Positions 24,791-33,566 of a DNA stretch of 39,363 bases are shown piece by piece; position 1 is the first letter of the stretch; each line of letters begins with the position of its first letter. A model generated the notes under the pieces. It saw only the letters and a program-made list of their open reading frames with translations, searched no databases and was not told the DNA's origin. The DNA comes from CAZIZT01 sp964544085 (GTDB lineage Bacteria; Campylobacterota_A; Desulfurellia; Desulfurellales; Hippeaceae): assembly GCA_964544085.1 (NCBI GenBank), contig CAZIZT010000012.1, positions 1-39,363 of the forward strand, given 5' to 3'. A program made the translations under genes and the position numbers.

Positions 24791-25805
24791 TTGCTTCTCC
24801 TTCCCTTTCCTTAATTGCCTCTTTGATACGCTTTATCTGCGACTCTGTAAATTTCGTTCCAAGACTCAAACCGAGCTGCTTTAACGACTCTTTGATCTCC
24901 TTTAACGACTGTTTACCAAAGTTTTTGGTGCTCAAAAGCTCGGCATCTGTCTTCTGAACCAGTTCCCAGATGTACTTGATGTTGTGGGCTGCAAGGCAGT
25001 TCGAAGCCCTTACATTCAACTCAAGCTCATCCACTGTCTTCAGCAGATTCTCGTTTAACTCTTCTTTCTGCTCTTCAGCGAGCGGCTCAAGCTCTTCACC
25101 TACCTCTTTGAAGTCCTTCAGGAAAAGACCTACATAGTTGCTCAGAATATAACTTGCCGTATGTAGAGCCTTAACGGGCGCGATACTACCGTCAGTCTCA
25201 ATCTCAAGCACCAGTTTTTCAAAATCGTAGTAATCCTTCATTGTGCTTTTATCGGCCTTGTACGCCACCCTTTTTATTGGAGAAAAAAGTGCATCCACAG
25301 GTATATAACCAATCTCCCTGTTGACTATTTCAACATCAGCCTGCTTGTAGCCAATACCCTTCTCAAGGTAAATAACGGCATTGATGGATGCACCCTCCAT
25401 CAGCTCAGCTATGTATACATCCTTATTGATCACCTCAACATTACCCGGAACCTCAATATCGGATGCATAGAGCTTACCTGGTGTGGACTTCTTGATATAG
25501 GCAACCGCCTGAGTAAAGCTTTCGTTGAGAGCTCTGAATCTCACCTGTTTCAGGTTTAGCACTATGTTCATTACGTCCTCTTTGATGCCGTCGATGGAGC
25601 TAAACTCGTGGTCTACACCCTCTATTTCGATACCCACAATGGCTATGCCAGGGATGGACGAAAGTAACACCCTTCTTAAAGCATTTCCTACCGTCACGGC
25701 ATAGCCTTCATTCAACGGCTCTAAAGAGAATCTGCCATAGGTGTCAGTCTGTTGCTCTATCTTAACCTCTTTAGGCAATTTCAGGTAATTGAACACTTCC
25801 TTCAT
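24780..25805 (-). CDS. rpoA: RNA polymerase alpha subunit
   Basis: This 341-residue protein forms the RNA polymerase assembly dimer. The N-terminal domain shows 'GNALRRVLLSSIPG' and 'EFSSIDGIKEDVMNIVLNLK'. The C-terminal helix-hairpin-helix domain (about 265-325), which binds UP elements and activators, has 'NCLAAHNIKYIWELVQKT' and 'NFGKQSLKEIKESL'. Length is slightly above the E. coli protein (329), owing to an acidic linker around 240-260. It lies 20 nt after rpsD and overlaps rplQ by 11 nt. Confidence 0.98.
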   Translation of the reverse strand: MKEVFNYLKLPKEVKIEQQTDTYGRFSLEPLNEGYAVTVGNALRRVLLSSIPGIAIVGIEIEGVDHEFSSIDGIKEDVMNIVLNLKQVRFRALNESFTQAVAYIKKSTPGKLYASDIEVPGNVEVINKDVYIAELMEGASINAVIYLEKGIGYKQADVEIVNREIGYIPVDALFSPIKRVAYKADKSTMKDYYDFEKLVLEIETDGSIAPVKALHTASYILSNYVGLFLKDFKEVGEELEPLAEEQKEELNENLLKTVDELELNVRASNCLAAHNIKYIWELVQKTDAELLSTKNFGKQSLKEIKESLKQLGLSLGTKFTESQIKRIKEAIKEREGEANEA

Positions 25806-25825
25806 GATTCAGCTTCCCCTTAAAC

Positions 25826-26452
25826 TTATTTAGAATAGAGCTCGACAATGGCGTTCTCGTTGAACGGAGGCTGAATATCTTCTCTTGTGGGTATATCGCT
25901 AAATGTGGCACTCATTTTATCAAGATCCACGGAAATCCACGACGAAACGCCTCTCCTTACATTCTCTTCAAACCTTATTCTGAACTCCTCGTTTGCTTTC
26001 ATCTTCTCAGACACAGTGATCACGTCACCTTTCTTGAGCAGATACGATGGTATGTTAACCTTTTTGCCATTCACACGAATGTGGCCATGAGATACAAGCC
26101 TTCGCGCCTGCTTCCTGGAGGATGCCATGCCGGCTCTATACACAACGTTATCGAGCCTGCGCTCAAGCAGCCTCACCAGATTTGCACCAGTTTCCCCTTT
26201 CTGCCTTTTGGCTTCCTTGAAGTATATCCTGAATTGCCTTTCAAGAACTCCGTAAACCGCCTTGGCCTTCTGCTTCTCCATCAGGTGCTCACCGTAGCTG
26301 GTTATCTTCCTTCTGTAGTTCCTATCCTTGCCAGGCGGATACGGTCGCTTCTCAAATGGGCACTTATCTGTAAAGCATTTGTCTCCTTTCAAAAAGAGCT
26401 TCACTCCAAGAGCTCTGCATCTTTTGCAAACAGGTCCGTTGTAAACTGCCAT
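25826..26452 (-). CDS. rpsD: 30S ribosomal protein S4 (zinc-binding form)
   Basis: This 208-residue primary 16S rRNA binder also represses the alpha operon in E. coli. The N-terminus retains four cysteines, C9, C12, C26 and C31, the zinc-binding C+ form. The S4 RNA-binding domain follows ('RLDNVVYRAGMASSRKQARR', 'VSHGHIRVNG'). AGAAGGG precedes ATG 26452. It sits between rpsK and rpoA as in most bacteria. Confidence 0.98.
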   Translation of the reverse strand: MAVYNGPVCKRCRALGVKLFLKGDKCFTDKCPFEKRPYPPGKDRNYRRKITSYGEHLMEKQKAKAVYGVLERQFRIYFKEAKRQKGETGANLVRLLERRLDNVVYRAGMASSRKQARRLVSHGHIRVNGKKVNIPSYLLKKGDVITVSEKMKANEEFRIRFEENVRRGVSSWISVDLDKMSATFSDIPTREDIQPPFNENAIVELYSK

Positions 26453-26467
26453 ATATCCCTTCTCCTA

Positions 26468-26857
26468 TCACACTCTTCTTCTTTTAGGTGGTCTACAACC
26501 GTTATGAGGTATTGGTGTCACATCCCTGATAGACCTGACCCTTATACCGGCTGACTGAATAGCCCTTATAGCGGTTTCCCTGCCGGCTCCGGGTCCCTTT
26601 ATCCTCACGTCTACTTCTTTCATACCGAATGCCATAGCTTTCTTGGCTGCATTCTCAGCAGCAACCTGAGCAGCAAAAGGCGTACCTTTCCTCGTCCCCT
26701 TGAAGCCGCTCTCACCTGCGCTTGACCAGCACAGCACATTGCCATCATGGTCTGTGAACGTGACTATGGTGTTGTTGAACGTGGACTGGATGTGAGCAAC
26801 ACCGCTCACTACGTTCCTTTTGACCTTCTTCTTCTTTTTTCTTACCGCCTTAGCCAT
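26468..26857 (-). CDS. rpsK: 30S ribosomal protein S11
   Basis: This 129-residue platform protein of the small subunit shows 'GVAHIQSTFNNTIVTFTDHD' (residues about 20-39), 'SAGESGFKGTRKGTPFAAQ' and the C-terminal 'DVTPIPHNGCRPPKRRRV'. The lysine-rich N-terminus 'AVRKKKKKVKRNV' is normal. GGAG precedes ATG 26857. Order rpsM-rpsK-rpsD is standard. Confidence 0.98.
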   Translation of the reverse strand: MAKAVRKKKKKVKRNVVSGVAHIQSTFNNTIVTFTDHDGNVLCWSSAGESGFKGTRKGTPFAAQVAAENAAKKAMAFGMKEVDVRIKGPGAGRETAIRAIQSAGIRVRSIRDVTPIPHNGCRPPKRRRV

Positions 26858-26882
26858 TTATATTGCTCCTGTACATTGTCTT

Positions 26883-27242
26883 TTATTTACCTCCCACTGT
26901 TTTCTTTTTGCCTTTCCTTGTACGCGCATTGGTCCTTGTTCTCTGTCCCCTGACTGGCAAGCCTCTCCTGTGTCTCAAACCTCTGTAATTGCCCAGATCC
27001 ATCAGCGCCTTGATGTTCATTGCCACCTCTTTACGCAATTCTCCTTCAACCTTGTAGTCTGAAATCACGTTCCTGAGGCGCTGGATCTCTTCCGGCGTAA
27101 GATCGTTTGTTCTCTTGTCAGGATCTACCTGTGCTTTCTGAACAATCTCTTTTGCCCTTGTTCTGCCTATCCCGTAGATGTAGGTAAGGGCTATAAGAAT
27201 CTTCTTGTTTCTCGGTAACTCAACACCTGCAATACGTGCCAC
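26883..27242 (-). CDS. rpsM: 30S ribosomal protein S13
   Basis: This 119-residue head protein of the small subunit contacts the P-site tRNA with its tail. 'ARIAGVELPRNKKILIALTY', 'YGIGRTRAKEI' and 'GLRHRRGLPVRGQRT' are diagnostic. The start codon is GTG at 27242, 5 nt after GGAGG; it gives exactly the family N-terminus. It lies 11 nt after rpmJ. Confidence 0.98.
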   Translation of the reverse strand: MARIAGVELPRNKKILIALTYIYGIGRTRAKEIVQKAQVDPDKRTNDLTPEEIQRLRNVISDYKVEGELRKEVAMNIKALMDLGNYRGLRHRRGLPVRGQRTRTNARTRKGKKKTVGGK

Positions 27243-27253
27243 CTAAACCTCCA

Positions 27254-27367
27254 TCAACCCTGTCTTTGTTTGTGTTTTGGATTCTCGCAAACCACTCTGA
27301 CCACACCCTTGCGCTTTATGATCTTACACTTTGGACAGATCTTTTTCACAGATGGTCTGACCTTCAT
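27254..27367 (-). CDS. rpmJ: 50S ribosomal protein L36 (zinc form)
   Basis: This gene encodes only 37 residues. It begins 'MKVRPSVKKICPKCKII' and ends 'CENPKHKQRQG'. C11, C14, C27 and H32 are the zinc ligands of the C+ form, and the length is standard. ATG 27367 has GGAGGG about 5 nt upstream. It lies between infA and rpsM, its usual place. Confidence 0.97.
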   Translation of the reverse strand: MKVRPSVKKICPKCKIIKRKGVVRVVCENPKHKQRQG

Positions 27368-27381
27368 TTTACCCTCCGATC

Positions 27382-27600
27382 CTATTTGTATCGATAGACA
27401 ATCCTGCCCTTCTCAATACTGTAGGGTGAAAGCTCAAGCTTTACACGGTCACCAGGTAGAATCTTGATGAAGTGCATTCTCATCTTTCCCGCAACATGTG
27501 CCAACACAACGTGACCGTTATCGAGTCTCACCCTGAACATGGCATTGGGCAGCGATTCGATAACCTCGCCATCTACCGTAATACTCTTCTCCTTAGCCAT
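27382..27600 (-). CDS. infA: translation initiation factor IF-1
   Basis: This 72-residue S1-like OB-fold protein binds the ribosomal A site during initiation. 'AKEKSITVDGEVIESLPNAM', 'VRLDNGHVVLAHVAGKMRM' and 'ILPGDRVKLELSPYSIEKGR' match the family over its full length. It starts 3 nt after map. The ribosome binding site is weak (AGTAGGGT), which suggests coupling to map. Confidence 0.98.
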   Translation of the reverse strand: MAKEKSITVDGEVIESLPNAMFRVRLDNGHVVLAHVAGKMRMHFIKILPGDRVKLELSPYSIEKGRIVYRYK

Positions 27601-27603
27601 AAT

Positions 27604-28362
27604 CTACCCTACTTCACTTAGTATTGTCGGTCCGTTTTCTGTTATTGCTATTGTGTGTTCGAAATGGGCTGACGGTTTACCATCAGCTGTTACAACCGTC
27701 CAGCCATCCTTCAACGTCCTTACCCGCCATGTGCCTGCATTGATCATAGGCTCAATAGCGAGTGTCATACCGACCTTCAACATCACACCCCTGGCATCGG
27801 TGGAAGGTACGTAGTTTGGCACCTGAGGCTCCTCATGGAGCTTCCTGCCAATGCCGTGTCCCACATAATCCCTTACAACCCCAAAACCGAAGCTCTCAAC
27901 GTAGCTTTGAATAGCAGCCGAAATGTCGTAGAGATAGTTGCCAGCGCGTGCCTTTTCGATACCCCTGTAGAGCGCCTCTTTTGTTACCTGCATCAGTTTG
28001 AGCTTCTGGTCATCTATATTCCCAACAGCCACGGTAATTGCCGAATCACCATACCAGCCATCGTACACAAGACCGAAGTCGAGGCTTATAATATCCCCCT
28101 CTTTCAGCCTGCGCTTTTTGGATGGAATGCCGTGCACCACCTCTTCGTTGATGGATGTGCACAGAGACTTAGGAAACCCTGCATACCCTTTGAATGCGCA
28201 CCGGGCATTCCTCCTTCTGGCTTCCCTTTCAGCCACCTGGTTCAAATACTCGGTGGTTATACCAGGTTTAATCTCCTTTTTCAAGATGTTAAGGATCTCG
28301 CCAACCATACGGTTGACTTTGCGCATTTTTTCTATCTCTTCGGGCGTCTTGAGAACGATCAT
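27604..28362 (-). CDS. map: methionine aminopeptidase, type I
   Basis: This 252-residue cytosolic metalloprotease removes the initiator methionine. Metal-binding regions are visible as 'ISLDFGLVYDGWYGDSAIT', 'YVGHGIGRKLHEEPQVPNY', 'GMTLAIEPM' and the C-terminal 'HFEHTIAIT'. There is no N-terminal zinc-finger extension, so it is type Ia. It shares ATGA with the adk stop and lies 3 nt before infA, the usual secY-adk-map-infA order. Confidence 0.97.
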   Translation of the reverse strand: MIVLKTPEEIEKMRKVNRMVGEILNILKKEIKPGITTEYLNQVAEREARRRNARCAFKGYAGFPKSLCTSINEEVVHGIPSKKRRLKEGDIISLDFGLVYDGWYGDSAITVAVGNIDDQKLKLMQVTKEALYRGIEKARAGNYLYDISAAIQSYVESFGFGVVRDYVGHGIGRKLHEEPQVPNYVPSTDARGVMLKVGMTLAIEPMINAGTWRVRTLKDGWTVVTADGKPSAHFEHTIAITENGPTILSEVG

Positions 28363-29000
28363 TGAAGAATCTGTTTTATCCTACCGAATATCTCATCAAT
28401 CGATCCAACACCATCGATGCGCACAAGCTTTCCCTTGCCCTCGTAGTACTCAACAAGCGGTTTTGTGGACTTTTCATACACAGCGAGCCTGTTTTTTACC
28501 ACATCTTCTTTGTCGTCGTCCCTCTGGATAAGTGGTGTCTTGCATTTATCGCAGACACCTTCGCTTTTTGGTGGATTGTATCTGATGTGGTAAACAGCAC
28601 CGCACTTAGGACAGATTCTCCTTCCCGTCAAGCGCAGTATTATCTCTTCTTTTGGAACATCGATAAGTATAACGTGATCGAGCTTTAGCCCATGTTCCTG
28701 AAGCATCTTTTCGAATGCCTCAGCCTGAGCCACAGTTCTGGGAAAACCATCCAGTATAAACCCGTTTTTGCAATCATCCTGAGTTATACGCTTCTCCATC
28801 ATTTTCACGATAAGCTCATCGGGCACAAGCTCACCGCTGTCCATGTACCGCTTCGCCTCTCTGCCAAGAGGTGTTTCGTTTTTTACCTCCGCCCTCAGAA
28901 TGTCACCAGTCGAGATCTGTGGTATTCCATACTCCTTGCTAATAAGTTGTGCTTGCGTGCCCTTTCCGACACCCGGCGCACCCAGCAGAATAATAATCAT
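28359..29000 (-). CDS. adk: adenylate kinase (zinc-lid form)
   Basis: This 213-residue enzyme catalyses ATP + AMP = 2 ADP. The P-loop 'LGAPGVGKGTQAQLI' (6-20) and AMP site 'ILDGFPRTVAQAEAF' are present. The LID domain is the long form with four cysteines, C130, C133, C150 and C153, which bind zinc. GAGGTAG precedes ATG 29000, 6 nt after secY. It overlaps map by ATGA. Confidence 0.97.
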   Translation of the reverse strand: MIIILLGAPGVGKGTQAQLISKEYGIPQISTGDILRAEVKNETPLGREAKRYMDSGELVPDELIVKMMEKRITQDDCKNGFILDGFPRTVAQAEAFEKMLQEHGLKLDHVILIDVPKEEIILRLTGRRICPKCGAVYHIRYNPPKSEGVCDKCKTPLIQRDDDKEDVVKNRLAVYEKSTKPLVEYYEGKGKLVRIDGVGSIDEIFGRIKQILQ

Positions 29001-29006
29001 AGCGGA

Positions 29007-30305
29007 CTACCTCGTTCTTCTGTTCTTCAAGAAACCTTCGTAGTTTCTCATGTACAGATGAGCCTGAATCTGCATTATAGTATCCAAAGCCACCTGAACG
29101 ACGATCAGCAAAGCCGTGCCTCCAAAATAGAAAGGCACATTAAAACGTCTTATGAGTATCCACGGCAAAACACATACAAATGAAAGGTAGATAGCACCAC
29201 CAAATGTAAGCCTGCTCAAAACCCAGTCAAGATACTCTGCTGTATACTTGCCAGGCCTGATACCCGGGATAAAGCCGTTGTTTTTCTTCAGGTTCTCCGC
29301 GATATCCTTTGGATTGAACACAATTGCCGTGTAAAAATACGCAAAGAAGAAGATCAGCGCTACATAAATGACACTATAGATAAAGCTTCCGGGCATTATA
29401 TAATCGGATATGTTTTTCAAAAACGGCACATTAACGAGCCTGCTTATTGTTGCCGGAAACAGCAAAATGGACGAAGCAAAGATAGGCGGTATAACACCTG
29501 AAACATTGATCTTAAGCGGAATATAGCTGGTCTGTCCGCCATACAATCTCTTTCCAACCATCCTTCTTGGATACTGAACCGGAATCCTACGCTGAGAGAG
29601 TTCCACGAAAACAACAAAAGCAACTACAGCCACGGCAACTACAAAGATCACAAGCAGCGAAAGAATGCTCATCTCACCAGCGCTCACCAGCCTGAAGAGG
29701 TTGCCAAGGGCTGCAGGCAACCTTGCAACAATACCGGCAAAGATAAGTAGCGATATGCCGTTGCCTATTCCCTTTTCGGTTATTTGCTCACCAATGAACA
29801 TCAGAAATACACTACCGGCTGTCATTGTCATTGCGGTAAACAAAACGAACGGTAAACCGTGCCAGATAACCACGTTAGCTCCACCCGGTCCATGCATGGA
29901 CTGAAGACCAACAGCTATACCCAGACCCTGCAAAAACGAGATAACAACCGTACCGTAGCGCGTATATTCTGTGATTTTTCTTCTGCCCGCCTCACCTTCC
30001 TTTTTCAATCGAGCAAGCTCAGGGCTAACGGCAGTAAACAGCTCCATTATAATGGCGGCAGATATATAAGGCATAATTCCCAAGGAAATTATGCTGAAAT
30101 TCTTTATTGCGCCTCCGGAGAAAAGGTTAAACAGACCAAGAGCGGTACCGCGTGCCTGTTCAAAAATAGCAGCCAGCACATGGGCATCCACACCCGGTGT
30201 AGGCACGTGCGCCGCGACCCTGAACACAACAAACATTATAAGGGTAAAAAAGAGTCTCCTGTTGAGTTCAGGAACGTTGAAAATGCTGGCGTAATCCTCT
30301 CTCAC
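29007..30305 (-). CDS. secY: protein translocase subunit SecY
   Basis: This 432-residue channel subunit of the Sec translocon has about ten membrane helices. Motifs include 'RVAAHVPTPGVDAHVLAAIF' near residue 30, 'GIMPYISAAIIMELFTAVSP', 'GNGISLLIFAGIVARLP', 'RRMVGKRLYGGQTSYIPLK' and 'FNPKDIAENLKKNNGFIPGI'. The start is GTG at 30305, overlapping the rplO stop as GTGA, so translation is probably coupled to L15. A secB-like gene occurs at 16125 in the same window. Confidence 0.97.
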   Translation of the reverse strand: MREDYASIFNVPELNRRLFFTLIMFVVFRVAAHVPTPGVDAHVLAAIFEQARGTALGLFNLFSGGAIKNFSIISLGIMPYISAAIIMELFTAVSPELARLKKEGEAGRRKITEYTRYGTVVISFLQGLGIAVGLQSMHGPGGANVVIWHGLPFVLFTAMTMTAGSVFLMFIGEQITEKGIGNGISLLIFAGIVARLPAALGNLFRLVSAGEMSILSLLVIFVVAVAVVAFVVFVELSQRRIPVQYPRRMVGKRLYGGQTSYIPLKINVSGVIPPIFASSILLFPATISRLVNVPFLKNISDYIMPGSFIYSVIYVALIFFFAYFYTAIVFNPKDIAENLKKNNGFIPGIRPGKYTAEYLDWVLSRLTFGGAIYLSFVCVLPWILIRRFNVPFYFGGTALLIVVQVALDTIMQIQAHLYMRNYEGFLKNRRTR

Positions 30306-30736
30306 TTCAGTACCTCTACGCTTCCGCCGGCTTTCTCAATCTTGGAGATGGCGCTTTTTGAAAAGGCGTGAGCAACCACAGTAAGCTTCTTTGTAAGTTC
30401 ACCATCGCCCAGCACCTTTATGGGGCCCTTGCCCCTTATAAGTTTTTTGCTAATCATATACTCAACATCGACCCTGTCACCGTCGGCGCACACCTTATCC
30501 AGTCTGCCCACATTCACTACATCGTATTCAATCCTGAAACGGTTGTGGAATCCCCTTTTTGGCAACCTTCTGATGAGCGGCATCTGGCCGCCCTCAAAAT
30601 ACTGAGGCTTGGCACCGCCTGAGCGCTGTTTCTCACCTTTATTACCTCTGCCAGCCGTTGTGCCCCAGCCGCTTCCATCGCCTCTACCCACACGCTTGCG
30701 TCTCCTAACTATACGCGGAAGTTCAAAAAGCTCCAT
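30302..30736 (-). CDS. rplO: 50S ribosomal protein L15
   Basis: This 144-residue large-subunit assembly protein shows 'KRVGRGDGSGWGTTAGRGNK' and 'GGAKPQYFEGGQMPLIRRLP', which are the L15 N-terminal rRNA-binding signature. ATG 30736 is chosen because AAGGGG lies 8 nt upstream; a GTG at 30745 is only about 1 nt from that site. It ends in a GTGA overlap with secY. Confidence 0.97.
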   Translation of the reverse strand: MELFELPRIVRRRKRVGRGDGSGWGTTAGRGNKGEKQRSGGAKPQYFEGGQMPLIRRLPKRGFHNRFRIEYDVVNVGRLDKVCADGDRVDVEYMISKKLIRGKGPIKVLGDGELTKKLTVVAHAFSKSAISKIEKAGGSVEVLK

Positions 30737-30751
30737 TATTCTCACCCCTTT

Positions 30752-30931
30752 TTAGAGTTCTTCAACCTTCACCATAAAATCAAGTTTTCTTATCATGCCC
30801 CTGATGTGGGGGGTATCCTTCCTGATTACATATTTGTTGGGCCTCTTTAAACCAAGTGCCACAGCGGTTTTCCTGATAGACGGCTTCTGACCGATCAGGC
30901 TTCTGGTCATTGTTATTTTGAGGTATCCCAT
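30752..30931 (-). CDS. rpmD: 50S ribosomal protein L30
   Basis: This 59-residue protein matches L30 by 'LKITMTRSLIGQKPSIRKTA', 'LGLKRPNKYVIRKDTP' and 'IRGMIRKLDFMVKV'. ATG 30931 has AAAGGAGG 10 nt upstream. An in-frame TTG at 30940 sits too close to that site to be the start. It lies between rpsE and rplO as usual. Confidence 0.96.
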   Translation of the reverse strand: MGYLKITMTRSLIGQKPSIRKTAVALGLKRPNKYVIRKDTPHIRGMIRKLDFMVKVEEL

Positions 30932-30949
30932 GGTTAGCAAGCCTCCTTT

Positions 30950-31429
30950 TTACTTCTCAAGTCCACGCGCCTTGAGTATCTCTTCCCTGCTCCTTAAAGA
31001 GCCAAGTGCCTTAAGCAGTGCATGAGATAGGTTATGCACATTGTTTGATCCGATAGACTTGGTTACGATATTCCTGATGCCGCACACCTCAAGGATGGCT
31101 CTGGCTGTATTTCCAGCTATGATTCCCGTACCCGGTCTTGCTGGTTTTATCAGGATTATGGCTGCACCATCCTTGACCTGCATCGGATGGGGTATTGTGC
31201 CATCCTCGGTGATAGGCACAGTAATCATGTTTTTCTTAGCCTTTTCAATGGCTTTTTTGATAGCCTCGGGCACCTCCTTGGATTTGCCAAGCCCAAGTCC
31301 AACACGCCCTTTTTTGTCGCCAACGGCAACAAGAGCACTGAATCTGAACCTGCGTCCGCCTTTTACAACCTTGGCAACCCTGTTTATGTTGATTACCCTT
31401 TCTTCAAACTCCTTTTCAACTCCTATCAT
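30950..31429 (-). CDS. rpsE: 30S ribosomal protein S5
   Basis: This 159-residue protein helps decoding fidelity and translocation. Signatures are 'INRVAKVVKGGRRFRFSALV', 'GDKKGRVGLGLGKSKEVPEA' and 'GNTARAILEVCGIRNIVTKS'. ATG 31429 lies 5 nt after AGGAG, which overlaps the rplR stop; the GTG two codons upstream is too close to that site. Confidence 0.97.
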   Translation of the reverse strand: MIGVEKEFEERVININRVAKVVKGGRRFRFSALVAVGDKKGRVGLGLGKSKEVPEAIKKAIEKAKKNMITVPITEDGTIPHPMQVKDGAAIILIKPARPGTGIIAGNTARAILEVCGIRNIVTKSIGSNNVHNLSHALLKALGSLRSREEILKARGLEK

Positions 31430-31437
31430 ACCCACTC

Positions 31438-31803
31438 CTAAAACTCCAGTCCTGCAGCCCTTGCGCTATCAGCAAGAGCTTTGACTTTTCCGTGATAGAT
31501 GTACCCGTTTCTGTCAAAAACCACCTTTGTTATACCCTTATCTATTGCTTTCTTGGCTATAGCCTCACCGATAATCTTGGCGCTTTCAAGGTTTGCGCCC
31601 TTTACCTTCTCTCTTAAGTCCAGATCCAGGGTAGATGCAGAAACAAGCGTAGTACCTGTCTCATCATCAATGAGCTGTGCATAGATGTGCTTCAAGCTTT
31701 TATATACACAAAGCCTTGGGCGTTCTTTTGTGCCCCTTATTTTGTACTTTATTCTCAGCTTTCTTCTTCGCCTTTCAGCTGCTCTGTTCTTTTTCGCAGA
31801 CAT
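31438..31803 (-). CDS. rplR: 50S ribosomal protein L18
   Basis: This 121-residue 5S rRNA-binding protein shows an arginine/lysine-rich N-terminus ('AAERRRRKLRIKYKIRGT'), 'RPRLCVYKSLKHIYAQLIDD' and the C-terminal 'VVFDRNGYIYHGKVKALADS'. It lies 17 nt after rplF, and rpsE follows 8 nt later. Confidence 0.97.
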   Translation of the reverse strand: MSAKKNRAAERRRRKLRIKYKIRGTKERPRLCVYKSLKHIYAQLIDDETGTTLVSASTLDLDLREKVKGANLESAKIIGEAIAKKAIDKGITKVVFDRNGYIYHGKVKALADSARAAGLEF

Positions 31804-31820
31804 CTATTCCCCCTTAAGGC

Positions 31821-32366
31821 CTATTTACTGGCTGCCTTGCCCATCTTCCTTCTTACATGTTCGTCTTTATACCTAATACCCTTGCCTTTGTAAGGCTCCG
31901 GTGGCCTGAACGCCCTGATCTGGCTTGCAACCAGACCTACGAGCTGTTTATCAATACCGGAAACCTTTATATCAACACCCTTTTTGTCCACCTCAATCTT
32001 TATGCCCTCCGGCACTGTGTAGACTATGTCGTGCGAGAAACCCAGGGAGAGTGTGAGCTTATTGCCGGAGAGTGAAGCTTTATAGCCTACACCTTCAATG
32101 TGCAGCTCCTTTACAAAACCCTTTGTCACGCCTTCAACAGCATTCGCTATGAGACTTCTGTAAAGACCGTGCATCGCCTTGGAGTTTTTAAAATTGCCCC
32201 TGGGCTTTATGTAAATGTACTTCTCGTCTTTCTCAACGGTGACATACTTGTTGTCGTAAGTCTGCTTCAACGTACCCTTGGGACCCTTTACCTCAACGGC
32301 ATCCTCAAGGATTTTCACCTCAACCCCCTGCGGTATGGGGATGGGCGTTCTTCCGATCCTGGACAT
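31821..32366 (-). CDS. rplF: 50S ribosomal protein L6
   Basis: This 181-residue protein has two duplicated L6 domains. It begins 'MSRIGRTPIPIPQGVEVK', with 'LIANAVEGVTKGFVKELHIE' in the middle, and ends with 'RPPEPYKGKGIRYKDEHVRR', the family signature. Two ATGs are adjacent at 32369 and 32366. GGGAGG is 2 nt from the first and 5 nt from the second, so 32366 is preferred. Confidence 0.97.
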   Translation of the reverse strand: MSRIGRTPIPIPQGVEVKILEDAVEVKGPKGTLKQTYDNKYVTVEKDEKYIYIKPRGNFKNSKAMHGLYRSLIANAVEGVTKGFVKELHIEGVGYKASLSGNKLTLSLGFSHDIVYTVPEGIKIEVDKKGVDIKVSGIDKQLVGLVASQIRAFRPPEPYKGKGIRYKDEHVRRKMGKAASK

Positions 32367-32380
32367 CATTACCTCCCTGT

Positions 32381-32782
32381 TTAGAATACCTCGCAGATAT
32401 ACTCTCCGCCCAGGCCCATCTGGCGAGCCTTGTCGGTTGTCATAACGCCCTTAGAAGTTGAGATTATACCTATTCCCAAACCGTTCATAACGGGCTTCAA
32501 CTCGTCTACGCCCACATAAACCCTTCTGGATGACTTACTTATCAGCTTAATATCGCGAATTACTGGCTGCTTCTTACTCTCGTCTGTGTATTTAAGAACA
32601 ACCCTGATGATGTTTTTGGATCCAGCATCTTCAAGTTTGCGAAAATCCTTGATGTAACCCTCTTCTTTGAGAATCTGACACACATTCATGACAAGGTTGT
32701 TGCCAGCAACATCCACGTAGTCATGCTTTGCCATGAGTGCATTTTTTATTCCCGAAAGTGCATCCGCTAACCTTTTACCCAT
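32381..32782 (-). CDS. rpsH: 30S ribosomal protein S8
   Basis: This 133-residue central-domain 16S rRNA binder also represses the spc operon in E. coli. 'LADALSGIKNALMAKHDYVD', 'YIKDFRKLEDAGSKNIIRVV' and the C-terminal 'GIGIISTSKGVMTTDKAR' followed by 'GGEYICEVF' are diagnostic. It lies 7 nt after rpsN. Confidence 0.98.
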   Translation of the reverse strand: MGKRLADALSGIKNALMAKHDYVDVAGNNLVMNVCQILKEEGYIKDFRKLEDAGSKNIIRVVLKYTDESKKQPVIRDIKLISKSSRRVYVGVDELKPVMNGLGIGIISTSKGVMTTDKARQMGLGGEYICEVF

Positions 32783-32789
32783 ACTCCAC

Positions 32790-32975
32790 CTACCAGCTTG
32801 CCTTTATTACACCCGGAATCTCACCCTTTGATGCAAGCGTCCTGAAGCAGATCCTGCAGATTCCGAATTTCCTTATGTAACCCCTCGGTCTTCCACATAT
32901 CTGACACCTGTTGCGAGCCCTTACCTTGAATTTAGGGGGCCTTTTGGATTTTTCTATCAACGCTTTTCTTGCCAT
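32790..32975 (-). CDS. rpsN: 30S ribosomal protein S14, type Z
   Basis: This is the short, 61-residue zinc form of S14. The ligands C24, C27, C40 and C43 sit in 'RCQICGRPRGYIRKFGICRI', and it ends 'GEIPGVIKASW'. Many proteobacteria have the longer zinc-free S14, so the type Z protein is a useful lineage marker. It lies between rplE and rpsH. Confidence 0.98.
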   Translation of the reverse strand: MARKALIEKSKRPPKFKVRARNRCQICGRPRGYIRKFGICRICFRTLASKGEIPGVIKASW

Positions 32976-32994
32976 AACCTCTCCCTCTCAAACC

Positions 32995-33552
32995 TCAAGC
33001 CGATTTTCTGAAAGGCATTCCAAACGCCTCAAGTAGCGCCTTTGCCTCTTCGTCCGTTTTAGCAGTTGTAACAATAGTAACACTTAAACCATGAATCTTT
33101 GCTATCTTGTCATAATTAATCTCAGGGAAAATCAACTGTTCGGTCAAACCTATGGTGTAGTTGCCCCTACCATCGAAACCTTTAAGGGGCACACCCCTAA
33201 AATCCCTGATCCTCGGAATAGCAAAGGAGATAAACCTGTCCAAAAATTCATAAGCCCTATCGCCACGAAGCGTAACCTTGCAACCTATAGGCATACCTTT
33301 TCTGAGTTTAAAGTTCGCTATAGATTTTCTGGCTCTCGTTATCACACCCCTCTGACCGGTGATAATAGCAAGCTCATCCAGCACAGATTCAAGAAGTTTT
33401 ATGTCATGCATACCCTCAGCAAGACCAACGTTGAGAACAATCTTTTCAATCCTGGGTACCTGCATGACATTCTTATAAGAAAACTTCTTCATAATCTGCG
33501 GGATAATCTCTTCCTTATAGAGGGTCTTGAGCCTCGGAACGTAGTCTGACAT
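32995..33552 (-). CDS. rplE: 50S ribosomal protein L5
   Basis: This 185-residue 5S rRNA-binding protein of the central protuberance shows 'IEKIVLNVGLAEGMHDIKLL', 'RKSIANFKLRKGMPIGCKVT' and 'FDGRGNYTIGLTEQLIFPEI'. It ends 'TTAKTDEEAKALLEAFGMPF', the usual L5 tail. It lies 14 nt after rplX. Confidence 0.98.
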   Translation of the reverse strand: MSDYVPRLKTLYKEEIIPQIMKKFSYKNVMQVPRIEKIVLNVGLAEGMHDIKLLESVLDELAIITGQRGVITRARKSIANFKLRKGMPIGCKVTLRGDRAYEFLDRFISFAIPRIRDFRGVPLKGFDGRGNYTIGLTEQLIFPEINYDKIAKIHGLSVTIVTTAKTDEEAKALLEAFGMPFRKSA

Positions 33553-33566
33553 TTAACCGATCCTCC

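Noticed and set aside
26081..26554. 157-codon plus-strand open frame across rpsD and rpsK
   Set aside because: It is antisense to two certain ribosomal protein genes, with no domain features.
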